The notes: generated from the letters alone by a model not told the origin. Positions 37,292-46,467 are shown, numbered from the stretch's first letter. The stretch is 64,000 bases of DNA from Geomonas agri (GCF_020179605.1 NZ_JAINZO010000001.1:434001-498000); one strand, 5' to 3'. Translations and numbers: made by a program.

Positions 37292-38449
37292 ATGTTTCTC
37301 GATCTTACCGAAGAGCAGAAGCTGATCCAGGAGACCGCCCGCAACTTTGCCCGTTCCGAGTTGGAGCCGCTCGCGGCCAAGCTGGACCGGGAGGGGGATC
37401 ACCCCGCGTTCCTCGCCAACCTGAAGAAGCTGGCAGAGCTGGGTTTCATGGGCTTGAACGTCGAAGCGGAATACGGCGGCTCCGAGGCCGGCGTGATCGC
37501 CTTCAGCGTGGCCATGACCGAGATCGCCCGCGCCTGCGCCTCCACCGCGGTCACCGTTTCAGTGAACAACATGGTCTGCGAGGTGATCCAGGCCATCGGT
37601 TCGCAGGAGCAGAAGGAGAAGTACATCCCCCGCATCTGTTCCGGCGCCTACGCCGCCGGGAGCTTTGCCCTCACCGAGACCGGCGCCGGTTCCGATCCCG
37701 CCGGCATGACCACCACGGCCGTCTTCGACGGCGACAGCTGGGTGCTGAACGGCTCCAAAATTTTCATCACCAGCGCGCCCTACGCCGGCGTCTTCGTGGT
37801 ATGGGCGGTGACCGATAAGGAGGCACCCAAAGGGAAGGGGATCAGTTGCTTCCTGGTGGAGCAGGGTACGCCGGGCCTGGTGATCGGCAAGCAGGAGGAG
37901 AAGACCGGACAGCACGCCTCGGCCACCAACGAGCTGGTCTTCGACAACTGCCGTATCCCGAAGGACGCACTGATGGGGAAATTGAACGACGGCTTCCGCA
38001 TCGCCGTCGCCGAGTTGGGCGGCGGGAGGATCGGCATCGGCTCCCTGGCGCTCGGAATCGGCCTTGCCGCCATGGACTACGCCACCCGGTACAGCACCGA
38101 GCGGGTGCAGTTCGGGCAGAAGATCAGCAGCTTCCAGGCCACCCAGTGGAAGATCGCCGACAGCTACACCGAACTGGAGGCGGCGCGCCTGCTGCTGATG
38201 AACGCCGCCTTCCGCAAGGAGAGCGGCCGCCCCTTCGCCAAGGAGGCGTCCATGGCGAAGCTCTTCGCCACCGAGGCCGCCAACCGCGCCTGCTACAACG
38301 CGGTGCAGATGCTTGGGGGCTACGGCTACACCGCCGAATTCCCGGTCGAGCGCTACGCCCGCGACGTCCGCATCACCTCGATCTACGAGGGGACCAGTGA
38401 AATCCAACGAGTCATCATCGCCCGTGAAATCCTGAAGAACCACAGCTAA
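37292..38449 (+). CDS. Second acyl-CoA dehydrogenase
   Basis: 385 residues, FAD enzyme related to but distinct from the one at 32037. Motifs: LTETGAGSDPAGM, GSKIFITSAPYAG, MLGGYGYTAEFPVERY and SIYEGTSEIQ with probable catalytic base Glu366. The substrate is not readable; it may act on branched or longer chains, or on glutaryl-type CoA esters. The ATG has a GAGGGAGA site. The CoA-transferase genes follow, so it may oxidise the acyl-CoA they make. Confidence 0.9.
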   Translation: MFLDLTEEQKLIQETARNFARSELEPLAAKLDREGDHPAFLANLKKLAELGFMGLNVEAEYGGSEAGVIAFSVAMTEIARACASTAVTVSVNNMVCEVIQAIGSQEQKEKYIPRICSGAYAAGSFALTETGAGSDPAGMTTTAVFDGDSWVLNGSKIFITSAPYAGVFVVWAVTDKEAPKGKGISCFLVEQGTPGLVIGKQEEKTGQHASATNELVFDNCRIPKDALMGKLNDGFRIAVAELGGGRIGIGSLALGIGLAAMDYATRYSTERVQFGQKISSFQATQWKIADSYTELEAARLLLMNAAFRKESGRPFAKEASMAKLFATEAANRACYNAVQMLGGYGYTAEFPVERYARDVRITSIYEGTSEIQRVIIAREILKNHS

Positions 38450-38450
38450 A

Positions 38451-38530
38451 ACTGAGACTGAGACTGAGATAAAGATTAAGAACGGCCTTTGTCTTACCCT
38501 CAATCTTAATCTTAGTCTTAATCTCAATCT
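38451..38530. repeat. Hexamer-like low-complexity hairpin
   Basis: The left arm (38451-38480) repeats GAGACT/GAGATA-type units; the right arm (38501-38530) carries the complementary CTTAAT/CTTAGT/CTCAAT units, giving an imperfect stem of about 26 bp. It fills the gap between the second acyl-CoA dehydrogenase and the CoA-transferase A subunit. Confidence 0.65.
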
Positions 38531-38548
38531 GCCTTTAAGGAGGGACGC

Positions 38549-39514
38549 ATGAGTAGCGGCAAGCGGATCACGTTGCAGCAGGCGGCCGAGATCGTGAAGA
38601 ACGGCTCCAGCCTGACCTTTTCCGGCTTCACCATCTGGCGGCGCCCCTTCGCGCTGGTCTACGAGCTGATCCGGCAACGGAGGAAGGGGCTCCACCTCAT
38701 CGAGGTGAACGGCGGGCCGCAGACCGAGTTCCTGGTCGGCGCCGGATGCGTCGACATCTGGGAGTCCTGCTGGGTCGGCCACGAGCTCTATGGCAAGTAC
38801 GGCGCCAACCTCTCCAGGAAGGTGGGCAACAAGGAGATCCTGGTCGAGGACTACAGCCACGCCGAGATGCTGTTCCGCTTCAGCGCAGCCGCCTCGGGCG
38901 CCCCCTACGCCGTGACCCAGACCTCGCTCGGCACCGACATTCACAACCCCGCCTACGACACGCTGGGCAACGCCGGGCTCCGCGACGGCAGGCGCATACC
39001 GAAGCACAAGTACCGCTTCACCGAAGACCCCTTCTTCGGCGCTGGCGCCCAGGTCATGGTCCCCGCAGCCAAGGTGGACGTCGCCATCCTCTGCGTCCAG
39101 CAGGTGGGGGAGGAGGGGACGGTGCGGGTGAACGGCCAGTTCTACTCCGATCCGGAGGTGGCCAGGGCGGCCGACGTCACCATCGTCATGGCGGAAGAGA
39201 TCGTCCCGGAAGAGTACCTGCGGCGCGACAGCGACCTGAACACCATCACCAGCTTCGAGGTGGATCACATCGTCGAGGTCCCCTTCGGCGCCCACCCCAC
39301 TGGCATGTTCGGCCGCTACGACGTGGACGGCGCCTTCCTCAAGGATTTCTACACCAGGACCAGAACCCAGGAAGGGTTCGATGACTTCGCCAAAGAATGG
39401 ATCCACGGCCTGGACCACCTGGGTTACCTCGAGAAGCTCGGCTGGCCGAAGATGCTCAACCTGAAGGCGAACACCGCCCTCAAGTACAGCACCGGCGTGA
39501 AAAGGGGGCAGTGA
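38549..39514 (+). CDS. CoA-transferase subunit A (glutaconate CoA-transferase-like)
   Basis: 321 residues, class I CoA-transferase alpha subunit. SGFTIWRRPFALVYELIRQ and the GGPQTEFLVGAGCVD segment resemble GctA and related acid CoA-transferases rather than the AtoD type. The acid substrate is unknown. The ATG has an AAGGAGGGAC site. The B subunit starts one base after the stop. It probably activates the acid oxidised by the operon. Confidence 0.85.
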   Translation: MSSGKRITLQQAAEIVKNGSSLTFSGFTIWRRPFALVYELIRQRRKGLHLIEVNGGPQTEFLVGAGCVDIWESCWVGHELYGKYGANLSRKVGNKEILVEDYSHAEMLFRFSAAASGAPYAVTQTSLGTDIHNPAYDTLGNAGLRDGRRIPKHKYRFTEDPFFGAGAQVMVPAAKVDVAILCVQQVGEEGTVRVNGQFYSDPEVARAADVTIVMAEEIVPEEYLRRDSDLNTITSFEVDHIVEVPFGAHPTGMFGRYDVDGAFLKDFYTRTRTQEGFDDFAKEWIHGLDHLGYLEKLGWPKMLNLKANTALKYSTGVKRGQ

Positions 39515-39515
39515 C

Positions 39516-40337
39516 ATGAACAAAGAGTTCGCGACACCGGAAGAATACGGACTGGCCGATCTCCTCTGCTGCGCCGCCTCCCGCGAAGTGCAGGACAACG
39601 AGATCGTCTTCGCCGGCACCGGCCTCCCCATGGTGGCCATCATGCTGGCACAAAAGACCCACGCGCCGAACCTCAAGCTGATCTTCGAGGCGGGGACGCT
39701 GGACGGCCGCCCCCCCGAGATCCCCACCTCGGTCGGGGACGCCCGCTGCGAGATGGGCGCCTCGCGCTCCTCCGGCCTGCACGACGCCTTCAGCATCGCC
39801 CAGCGCGGCTACGTAGACCTGGGCTTCCTGGGCGGCGCCGAGGTGGACCAGTACGGCAACGTCAACACCACCTGCATCGGCGATTACCTGAGCCCCGAAC
39901 TGCGCCTGACCGGCAGCGGCGGCAACCCCGACATCAACTCCTTCGCCAGGCGCACCGTTTTCATCATGGTGCACGAGAAGCGCCGCTTCACCGAGCAGGT
40001 GAGCTACATCACCAGCCCCGGATGGCGGGTGCGCAACTGGCCCAGCGGCGAAACTGTGCACCGGCGCGAACTCTACGGCGCGGCGTACCGCGGCGGCCCT
40101 TCGGCCGTCATCTCGACACTCGGTGTCTTCCGCTTCGACGAGGAAAGCGGGCGCATCTACCTCGATACCTGTCACGCGGGCAACACGCCGGAGCAGATCC
40201 GGGACATGTGCCAGTTCGACCTCGACATCTCGCGGGTCAGCGGCGAGACGCTCCCTCCCACCAGGGAGGAGTTGCACTTCATCCACGAGGTGCTCGACCC
40301 GGAGCAGATCTTTATTCCCAAGGTGAAGCGGGGGTAG
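39516..40337 (+). CDS. CoA-transferase subunit B (glutaconate CoA-transferase-like)
   Basis: 273 residues, class I CoA-transferase beta subunit. The segment LKLIFEAGTLDGRPPEIPTSVGD includes Glu58, the likely covalent-CoA glutamate by similarity to glutaconate CoA-transferase; GLPMVAIMLAQ and GFLGGAEVDQYGNVNTT are also typical. Start follows GGGGGCAGTGAC one base after subunit A, consistent with a heteromer. A terminator follows, closing this transcription unit. Confidence 0.87.
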   Translation: MNKEFATPEEYGLADLLCCAASREVQDNEIVFAGTGLPMVAIMLAQKTHAPNLKLIFEAGTLDGRPPEIPTSVGDARCEMGASRSSGLHDAFSIAQRGYVDLGFLGGAEVDQYGNVNTTCIGDYLSPELRLTGSGGNPDINSFARRTVFIMVHEKRRFTEQVSYITSPGWRVRNWPSGETVHRRELYGAAYRGGPSAVISTLGVFRFDEESGRIYLDTCHAGNTPEQIRDMCQFDLDISRVSGETLPPTREELHFIHEVLDPEQIFIPKVKRG

Positions 40338-40368
40338 CTCTCCGCCCTCGCGGCCTCGGGTTTTTTTG

Positions 40369-40394
40369 CCCTCTTCCAGGAGAGGGTTTTTTTT
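40369..40394 (+). terminator. Rho-independent terminator closing the beta-oxidation operon
   Basis: CCCTCT (40369-40374), loop TCCAGG, AGAGGG (40381-40386) and eight T. It separates the CoA-transferase genes from the second ETF module. Confidence 0.85.
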
Positions 40395-40436
40395 AAGGAC
40401 GATCTCCATCTTACGTCAACGTCAACGAGGTTGGTA

Positions 40437-41249
40437 ATGCTAGTCGTAGCCTGCATCAAACAGGTGCCGGACACCACCCAGGTACAGATCGACCCCGTCA
40501 CCAATACCCTGGTGCGCGAAGGGATCCCCTTCATCGTCAACCCGTACGACGCCCATGCCCTGGAGGAGGCCCTCAGGCTCAAGGACCAGTTCGGCTTTCG
40601 GGTCGCCGCGGTTTCCATGGGTCCTCCCAACGCGGAGGCCACGCTGAAAAAGGCGCTGGCTCTCGGGGTGGATGAGGCCATCCTCCTCTCCGACCGCGTC
40701 TTCGGCGGAGCGGACACCCTTGCCACCAGCCGGGTACTCTCCGAAGCGATCGAAAGGCTGAATCAGCAGGAGCAGGTCGGCATCGTCATTTGCGGCAAAC
40801 AGACCATCGACGGTGATACGGCCCAGGTTGGGCCTGGCATCGCCACGCGACTTGGCTACACCCAACTCACCCTGGTGGATCGGATTGACAAGCTTGACCC
40901 GTTCCAGGGACGGATTACGGTGCGGCGCAAGCTGGAAGGGCGCCACGAGACCGTGGAGGCTCCGCTCCCCGTGCTGCTCACCGTGGTGCGCGAGGTGAAC
41001 CTCCCCCGCTATCCGACCGTCCCTATGCGGCTGGAATCCGAGGCGGCGGCGGTGCAGGTCTGGACCAACCAGGAGTTGCAACTCGACCAGAACGGTATCG
41101 GCCTGAAAGGTTCCCCGACCTGGGTAAGCCGTATCTTCTCACCGCAGCGTGAAAAGGGGGAGATCGTAGGGGACGGGGCTGCCGATCCGGCAGGCGCGGC
41201 CCACCTGCTGGTCGACAGACTTTTGAGCAGGGATCTGCTCGTCGTATAG
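40437..41249 (+). CDS. ETF beta subunit, bifurcating-like (module 2)
   Basis: 270 residues starting MLVVACIKQVPDTTQVQ. The loop CGKQTIDGDTAQVGPGIA carries the DGDTAQVGP motif found in electron-bifurcating ETFs, unlike the EtfB at 35413. The ATG at 40437 has a GAGG site. ACGTCAACG repeats just ahead (40413-40427) resemble the MerR operator but no matching promoter is visible. Followed after 8 bases by the ferredoxin-containing EtfA. Confidence 0.85.
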   Translation: MLVVACIKQVPDTTQVQIDPVTNTLVREGIPFIVNPYDAHALEEALRLKDQFGFRVAAVSMGPPNAEATLKKALALGVDEAILLSDRVFGGADTLATSRVLSEAIERLNQQEQVGIVICGKQTIDGDTAQVGPGIATRLGYTQLTLVDRIDKLDPFQGRITVRRKLEGRHETVEAPLPVLLTVVREVNLPRYPTVPMRLESEAAAVQVWTNQELQLDQNGIGLKGSPTWVSRIFSPQREKGEIVGDGAADPAGAAHLLVDRLLSRDLLVV

Positions 41250-41257
41250 GAGACGTG

Positions 41258-42601
41258 ATGACCGAGGCGAAGCGAGGGGTGAAAAAACCGCGGGGCAAGG
41301 CACAGCTGATCGAAGGACGGTGCATCGCCTGCGGCGGACGCTGCGAAAGCGCCTGCCCGGTGGACGCCGTCGAGATGACCGGTGGCGGCGAGCCGGAGAT
41401 CATCGCGTCCAAGTGCATCGGCTGTGTCAAGTGCGTCAAGGTCTGCCCGGCCCAGGCGCTGGAAGTCGTCTTTACGGAAGAAGAGCGGCGGATACTGGAA
41501 GAGCTGGCGCTGGCCAGCGGCACCGATACGGAAGAAGCCGACCCGGAGACGCGTGCCCTCGCGGAGAAGCTGGCGGCCTACCGCGGTGTCTGGGTCTTCG
41601 TGGAGCAGACCGAAGGGGAGTCGGCCCGGGTTTCCTGGGAGCTGATGGGGAAGGGGCGTGAGCTGGCCGACACCCTGGGGGTGCCGCTTTCGGCGGTCGT
41701 GATCGGGTCGCACGTCGAGGAACTCTGCTACCACTCATTCTGTTACGGGGCGGACCATGCCTACCTCGTGGACGAGCCGGTGTTCCGCCACTACCGCACC
41801 GAGGCCTACCTGAAGGCAGTCTGCCGGCTGATCGAGAGCTATAAGCCGGAGATCGTGCTCATGGGAGCGACCGGTCTGGGACGGGACCTGGCCGGAGCCG
41901 TCGCCACCGTGGTCGGCACCGGGCTCACCGCGGACTGCACCGGGCTCGGCATCGATGACCGGCGCAACCTGATGCAGACCCGTCCCGCCTTCGGCGGCAA
42001 CATCATGGCCACCATCATGTGTGACAAGTTCCGTCCCCAGATGGCCACCGTTCGCCCCCACGTCATGCCGCTGCCGGAGCGCGTCGAGGGCAAAAGCGGC
42101 CCGGTCATCCGAGCCGCGAGCGGGGTCATGGAAGAGGACATGCTCACCAAGGTGCTGGCGGTGGTCTCGGACCGGAAGAAGGACCAGGTGGACGTCGCTG
42201 GCGCCGAGTTCATTGTCTCCGGTGGGCGCGGCATGATGGGGAAAGAGAACTTCATCCTGCTGCAGGAGCTGGCCGACGAGCTGGGCGGGGTTGTCGGCGC
42301 CTCGCGCAGCGCCGTAGATGCCGGGTGGATGCCGCACGAGCGGCAGGTGGGGCAGACCGGCAAGACCGTGCGCCCCAAGATCTACGTTGCCTGCGGCATC
42401 AGCGGAGCCATTCAGCACCTGGTCGGCATGCAGGACTCCGACCTGATCATCGCCATCAATCGTGACCCGGAGGCGCCCATCTTCGAGGTCGCCCATCTCG
42501 GCATCGTGGGTGATCTGTTCGAAGTCGTCCCCGCCCTTACCGAGCGGCTGCGGAGCCTGAAACAGAAGGCGCCGGAAACTGCCATCTGCTGCAACGGGTA
42601 A
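41258..42601 (+). CDS. ETF alpha subunit with N-terminal 2[4Fe-4S] ferredoxin domain (module 2)
   Basis: 447 residues. Residues 22-64 hold two cluster motifs: Cys22, 25, 29, 33 (with an extra residue between the second and third Cys) and Cys53, 56, 59, 63. An ETF alpha domain follows, with GGRGMMGKEN, GASRSAVDAGWMPHERQVGQTG and CGISGAIQHLVGM. Ferredoxin-fused EtfA proteins occur in CarE- and LctC-like bifurcating systems. Here a bifurcating or confurcating complex, or direct transfer to the downstream EMO-like protein, is possible (inference). I prefer the ATG at 41258 over the GTG three bases upstream. Confidence 0.88.
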   Translation: MTEAKRGVKKPRGKAQLIEGRCIACGGRCESACPVDAVEMTGGGEPEIIASKCIGCVKCVKVCPAQALEVVFTEEERRILEELALASGTDTEEADPETRALAEKLAAYRGVWVFVEQTEGESARVSWELMGKGRELADTLGVPLSAVVIGSHVEELCYHSFCYGADHAYLVDEPVFRHYRTEAYLKAVCRLIESYKPEIVLMGATGLGRDLAGAVATVVGTGLTADCTGLGIDDRRNLMQTRPAFGGNIMATIMCDKFRPQMATVRPHVMPLPERVEGKSGPVIRAASGVMEEDMLTKVLAVVSDRKKDQVDVAGAEFIVSGGRGMMGKENFILLQELADELGGVVGASRSAVDAGWMPHERQVGQTGKTVRPKIYVACGISGAIQHLVGMQDSDLIIAINRDPEAPIFEVAHLGIVGDLFEVVPALTERLRSLKQKAPETAICCNG

Positions 42602-42606
42602 AACCG

Positions 42607-42676
42607 CCTCACGCAAAGCCGCAAAGGCGCCAAGAACAAAAGAATTGTCTTTGCGCCTTTGCGGCTTTGCGTGAGG
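42607..42676. repeat. Perfect 24-bp inverted repeat
   Basis: CCTCACGCAAAGCCGCAAAG (start of 42607-42630) is matched exactly by the reverse complement at 42653-42676, loop 22 nt with four more possible pairs. It occupies the whole gap between etfA (module 2) and the second EMO-like gene and ends 15 bases before the start codon. Confidence 0.85.
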
Positions 42677-42691
42677 AAAAAAGGATTCACC

Positions 42692-44692
42692 ATGTCACCA
42701 AATCCCAAACTCTTCGCATTCCTCTTGGCGCTCTCCACCTCCGCCTTCGTCATCGGCTGCTACCGCCGGTTCAGCCTCGTTGCGCTCGGGCGGCCCAATT
42801 ACCGGCTTGACTCACCGGGGACACGCTTCTCACGCATGCTCCGGCTCGCCTTCGGCCAAGAGCGGGTGCTCGACAGAACTTTCGGCGCGAACCACTTCGT
42901 CATCTTCTGGTCCTTCATCATCCTCGCCGTCGCCAACGCCGAATTCCTGGTCAGCGGCCTGCTGCCGCAGGCAAGCCTCGCGATGCTCCCCACGCCGATC
43001 CAGCACACGCTGCTCTTTGTCTTCGACCTGGTCTCCCTGTTGGCCCTCTTCGGCGTCCTGTTCGCCTTCGCCCGCAGGCTCTTCTTCCCCGAACCCTCCC
43101 TGACCAGCGACTACGTCAAGGCGCGCAGCCCCGAAGCCTTGCTGATCCTTTCCCTGATCGTCGTGCTCATGTTGGCCTACTTCGGCCTTCATGCCGCCCG
43201 GATCGCCCTCGGCAGCGAGCCCGCCTCCGTGCTCCCGGCCTCCGCCTTCATCGCTGCCAACCTGTTGGCGCCACTCGGTTTGGATGCCGCCACCCTAGCC
43301 AGCTGGTCCTGGTGGCTGCACGCTCTCGCGCTGCTTTCCTTTCTCGCCTACCTTCCGCAGAGCAAGCACATGCACATTCTCACCGCCATCCCCAACTGCT
43401 TCCTTGGCGACCTTAATCGGCCCAACACGCAGCCCCGCGAGGAATTTGCCAGGGGGAAGCACTTTGGGGTGGGGCGGGTGGATGAGTTCACCTGGAAGGA
43501 TCTCTTCGACTCCTTCTCCTGCACCGAGTGTGGCCGGTGCCAGGAAACCTGCCCCGCCGCCGGGACGGGAAAGTCGCTCAATCCCCGCGGCGTAATCCAC
43601 GCCATCAAGACCAACCTCCTTGCCAACGGCGCTGCCCTCCGCACTGGCGATACACCGCGTCTGCCACTCATCGAGGCGGCTGGAGAGACGAAGCCGGGTG
43701 AGGGGAGCACCGGCGAGGCCGCCATCTGGGCCTGCACCACCTGCGGGGCCTGCATGAGCGTTTGTCCGGTGCTCATCGAGCATATGCCCAAGATCGTCAA
43801 GATGCGTCGCCACCTGGTGCAGATGAAGGCCTCCTTCCCGGAGGAACTCACCACCTTTTTCGAGAACATCGAAGCCCGTAGCAACCCGTGGGGCATCGCT
43901 CCGACCGAACGTACCAAGTGGCATGGCACCCTGCAGGTCAGGCCATTCGAAGAGGGGCGGACCGAATATCTCCTCTACGTCGGCTGCGCGGGAGCTTTCG
44001 ATGCACGGCAAAAGCAGGTGACGGTGGCGCTCGCCACCATCCTCGACGCGGCCGGCGTTTCCTGGGGCACGCTAGGCAAGGACGAGCGCTGCTGCGGCGA
44101 CAGCCTGCGCCGCCTGGGCAACGAGTACGTCTTCGACCGCACCGCGCGAGACAACGTCAACCTCCTCGCCGAGCGCGGCGTGAAAAAAATCGTCACCCAG
44201 TGCCCGCACTGCTTTTCCACGCTCAAAAACGACTACCGCCAGTACGGCCTCGAACTGGAAGTGGTGCACCACTCGGAACTGATAGCCGCGCTGATGGCGA
44301 GTGGTCAACTGGAACTGAAACAGCGGGTGGCGGACCTGGGGCGGGTGTTGTTCCACGACTCCTGTTACCTTGGGCGGCACAACGACATCTACGCGGCACC
44401 CCGGCAGGTGCTCATTGCCGCGACCGGAGACTCCCCCGCCGAATTCGTTCGCAACGCAAAGCGCTCCTTTTGTTGTGGTGCCGGAGGCGGGCGGATGTGG
44501 CAGGAGGAGCAGGAAGGGGAGAGGATCAACCTGAACCGGGTCAGGGAGGCGCTGCGACAGGAACCCGACACCATCTGTGTCAGTTGCCCGTACTGCCTGA
44601 CCATGATGGAGGACGGTCTGAAGGATCTGCAGGGGGACTCGGTCAAGGTGAAGGACCTGGCCGAGGTGGTGGCGGAGGGGCTGCGCGCTTGA
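42692..44692 (+). CDS. Second EMO/DUF224-like membrane Fe-S oxidoreductase
   Basis: 666 residues, same build as the protein at 33267: about six N-terminal helices (5-235), CTECGRCQETCP from residue 277, CTTCGACMSVCP from 348, and two CCG domains (CCGDSLRRLG and CCGAGGGRMW). It should accept electrons from the module 2 ETF and reduce menaquinone, or run in reverse. The ATG at 42692 has an AAGGA site just after the 24-bp hairpin. It is a paralogue, not a copy: the sequences differ throughout. Confidence 0.84.
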   Translation: MSPNPKLFAFLLALSTSAFVIGCYRRFSLVALGRPNYRLDSPGTRFSRMLRLAFGQERVLDRTFGANHFVIFWSFIILAVANAEFLVSGLLPQASLAMLPTPIQHTLLFVFDLVSLLALFGVLFAFARRLFFPEPSLTSDYVKARSPEALLILSLIVVLMLAYFGLHAARIALGSEPASVLPASAFIAANLLAPLGLDAATLASWSWWLHALALLSFLAYLPQSKHMHILTAIPNCFLGDLNRPNTQPREEFARGKHFGVGRVDEFTWKDLFDSFSCTECGRCQETCPAAGTGKSLNPRGVIHAIKTNLLANGAALRTGDTPRLPLIEAAGETKPGEGSTGEAAIWACTTCGACMSVCPVLIEHMPKIVKMRRHLVQMKASFPEELTTFFENIEARSNPWGIAPTERTKWHGTLQVRPFEEGRTEYLLYVGCAGAFDARQKQVTVALATILDAAGVSWGTLGKDERCCGDSLRRLGNEYVFDRTARDNVNLLAERGVKKIVTQCPHCFSTLKNDYRQYGLELEVVHHSELIAALMASGQLELKQRVADLGRVLFHDSCYLGRHNDIYAAPRQVLIAATGDSPAEFVRNAKRSFCCGAGGGRMWQEEQEGERINLNRVREALRQEPDTICVSCPYCLTMMEDGLKDLQGDSVKVKDLAEVVAEGLRA

Positions 44693-44810
44693 GAGCCTAC
44701 GCAAAGCGGGTGATGTGTTGTTGGAATTATTAAAAAACTTTTTCGCCCTCTCCTAATGTGGTAACCTCTTCCGGTTTCACCGCCACCAGCCGGAACCGGG
44801 AAGGGTCACC

Positions 44811-46460
44811 ATGGGAGTCGACGCAGATAAATACCACGCCTTGTTCGAGCAGATGGCGCAAGGGGCGTTCTTCCAGTCCGCCGATGGAACGCTGACCGAC
44901 GTCAATCCTGCCGCTCTCGAGATGTTCGGCCTGACGCGAGACGAGTTCATGGGGCGCACCTCGGTGAACCCGCAATGGCGCGTGATTGGCGAAGACGGTG
45001 CCGACCTCCGCCCTGAGCAGCACCCCTCCATGGCCGCCCTCAGCAGCGGCCGTCCCGTGCTCGATTCCGTAGCCGGAGTCTTCAACCCGCGCAGAGGATG
45101 TTTCTGCTGGTTTAACCTGAACGCCATCCCGATGTTCCGCCCCGGCGAGTCCTCGCCGTACCAGGTCTTCGTGACCATGCACGACATCTCCAGCCAGAAG
45201 CGGGTCAGCGATATCCATCTCTCCCGCCTGCGCGTGGTCCAGTACGCGAACGCTCACTCACTTGACGAACTGATGGCCAACGCGCTGGACGAAGTCGAGA
45301 AGCTGACCGACAGCGCCATCGGCTTTTACCACCTCTTCGACGCATCTACCGGATCCGTCGTCTTGAAAGCGTGGTCCACCAGTACCTTGGAGAACTTCTG
45401 CCGTGTCGAAGAGCGGAACCGCCAGTACAGCGTGGACGAGGCCGGCGTCTGGGTTGACGGCCTGCGCTCCGGATCAGCCCTTATCTACAACGACTACAAC
45501 AGTCTGCCGCACCGCAAGGGGGTTCCCCCGGGGCACGCGTCCATTGAGCGCATCCTGGTGGTCCCGGTGCAAAGAAACGGGGAAGTGGTCGCCATTTTGG
45601 GCGTCGGCAACAAGTCCTCCGACTATACCGAGGCCGACGTCCATACCGTCACCCTGTTCGCCGACCTTACCTGGGACGTCGCCCAGCAGAAGCAGATGCA
45701 GAGCAAGCTCCTCGCCAAGAGAGACGAACTGAAGCAGGCCAACGAGCTCCTCGAACAGCGCGTCAGTCAGCGTACCGCTGACCTGCAGGCGGCCATCCGG
45801 GAGCGTGAATCGTTCAGCTACTCCGTTTCACACGACCTGCGCGCGCCCTTGCGTCACATCAGCAGCTACAGTTCCATCCTCATCGAGGAGTATGGCCCCG
45901 AACTACCCTACGAAGCCCGCACCTACCTTGATCGCATGCGGGGGGCCGCCAACCAGATGGGATCGCTCATCGATCACCTGCTGGAACTCTCCCGGGTGGC
46001 CAGGGCAAGCCTCACCATGGAGCCTGTCGACGTCAGTGCCGCCGCGGCAGCTATTCTGCATATGCTCCAGGAAACGGAACCGCATCGGATGGTCTGCCAG
46101 GAGATCGAGCCGGGGCTCATGGTCCGCGGCGATGCCCACCTTATCAAGCAGCTGCTGGGTAACCTGCTGGGCAACGCCTGGAAGTACACCTCGAAGACCC
46201 CCTTCCCGAGGATCGCGGTGGGCAAGTCGATCGCCTCAGGCCACGAAGCCCTCTTCGTAACCGACAACGGCGCCGGCTTCGACATGGACTACCAGGGGAA
46301 GCTCTTCAAGCCCTTTGAACGGCTGCACGGTTCCGAGTTCGAAGGCGTCGGGATAGGGCTCGCCACCTCGCACCAGATCGTGGAGCGCCACGGCGGCAGG
46401 ATCTGGGGCGAAGGGACGGTGGGTAAGGGTGCTACCTTCTACTTCACCCTGGGCGAGTGA
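44811..46460 (+). CDS. Soluble PAS-GAF sensor histidine kinase
   Basis: 549 residues without transmembrane segments. PAS (about 5-130), GAF-2 domain (about 145-300: SLDELMANALDEVEKLTDSAIGFYHL), coiled coil, HisKA with His341 in SVSHDLRAPLRH, and HATPase (NLLGNAWKY, DNGAGFDMDY, GVGIGLA). This is the phytochrome-like HisKA type. No receiver partner adjacent; the HxlR gene downstream is on the other strand. ATG with a GGGAAGGG site. Confidence 0.9.
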   Translation: MGVDADKYHALFEQMAQGAFFQSADGTLTDVNPAALEMFGLTRDEFMGRTSVNPQWRVIGEDGADLRPEQHPSMAALSSGRPVLDSVAGVFNPRRGCFCWFNLNAIPMFRPGESSPYQVFVTMHDISSQKRVSDIHLSRLRVVQYANAHSLDELMANALDEVEKLTDSAIGFYHLFDASTGSVVLKAWSTSTLENFCRVEERNRQYSVDEAGVWVDGLRSGSALIYNDYNSLPHRKGVPPGHASIERILVVPVQRNGEVVAILGVGNKSSDYTEADVHTVTLFADLTWDVAQQKQMQSKLLAKRDELKQANELLEQRVSQRTADLQAAIRERESFSYSVSHDLRAPLRHISSYSSILIEEYGPELPYEARTYLDRMRGAANQMGSLIDHLLELSRVARASLTMEPVDVSAAAAAILHMLQETEPHRMVCQEIEPGLMVRGDAHLIKQLLGNLLGNAWKYTSKTPFPRIAVGKSIASGHEALFVTDNGAGFDMDYQGKLFKPFERLHGSEFEGVGIGLATSHQIVERHGGRIWGEGTVGKGATFYFTLGE

Positions 46461-46467
46461 ACGTCTG

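Noticed and set aside
37559..39796. 745-codon minus-strand frame over acyl-CoA dehydrogenase and CoA-transferase genes
   Set aside because: Antisense to three well-supported genes and without recognisable protein motifs; the open frame results from third-position GC.
40411..40427. Third MerR/LiuR operator before the module 2 etfB gene
   Set aside because: ACGTCAACG repeats resemble the site, but there is no -35/-10 around them and they abut the ribosome site, so I do not call an operator.
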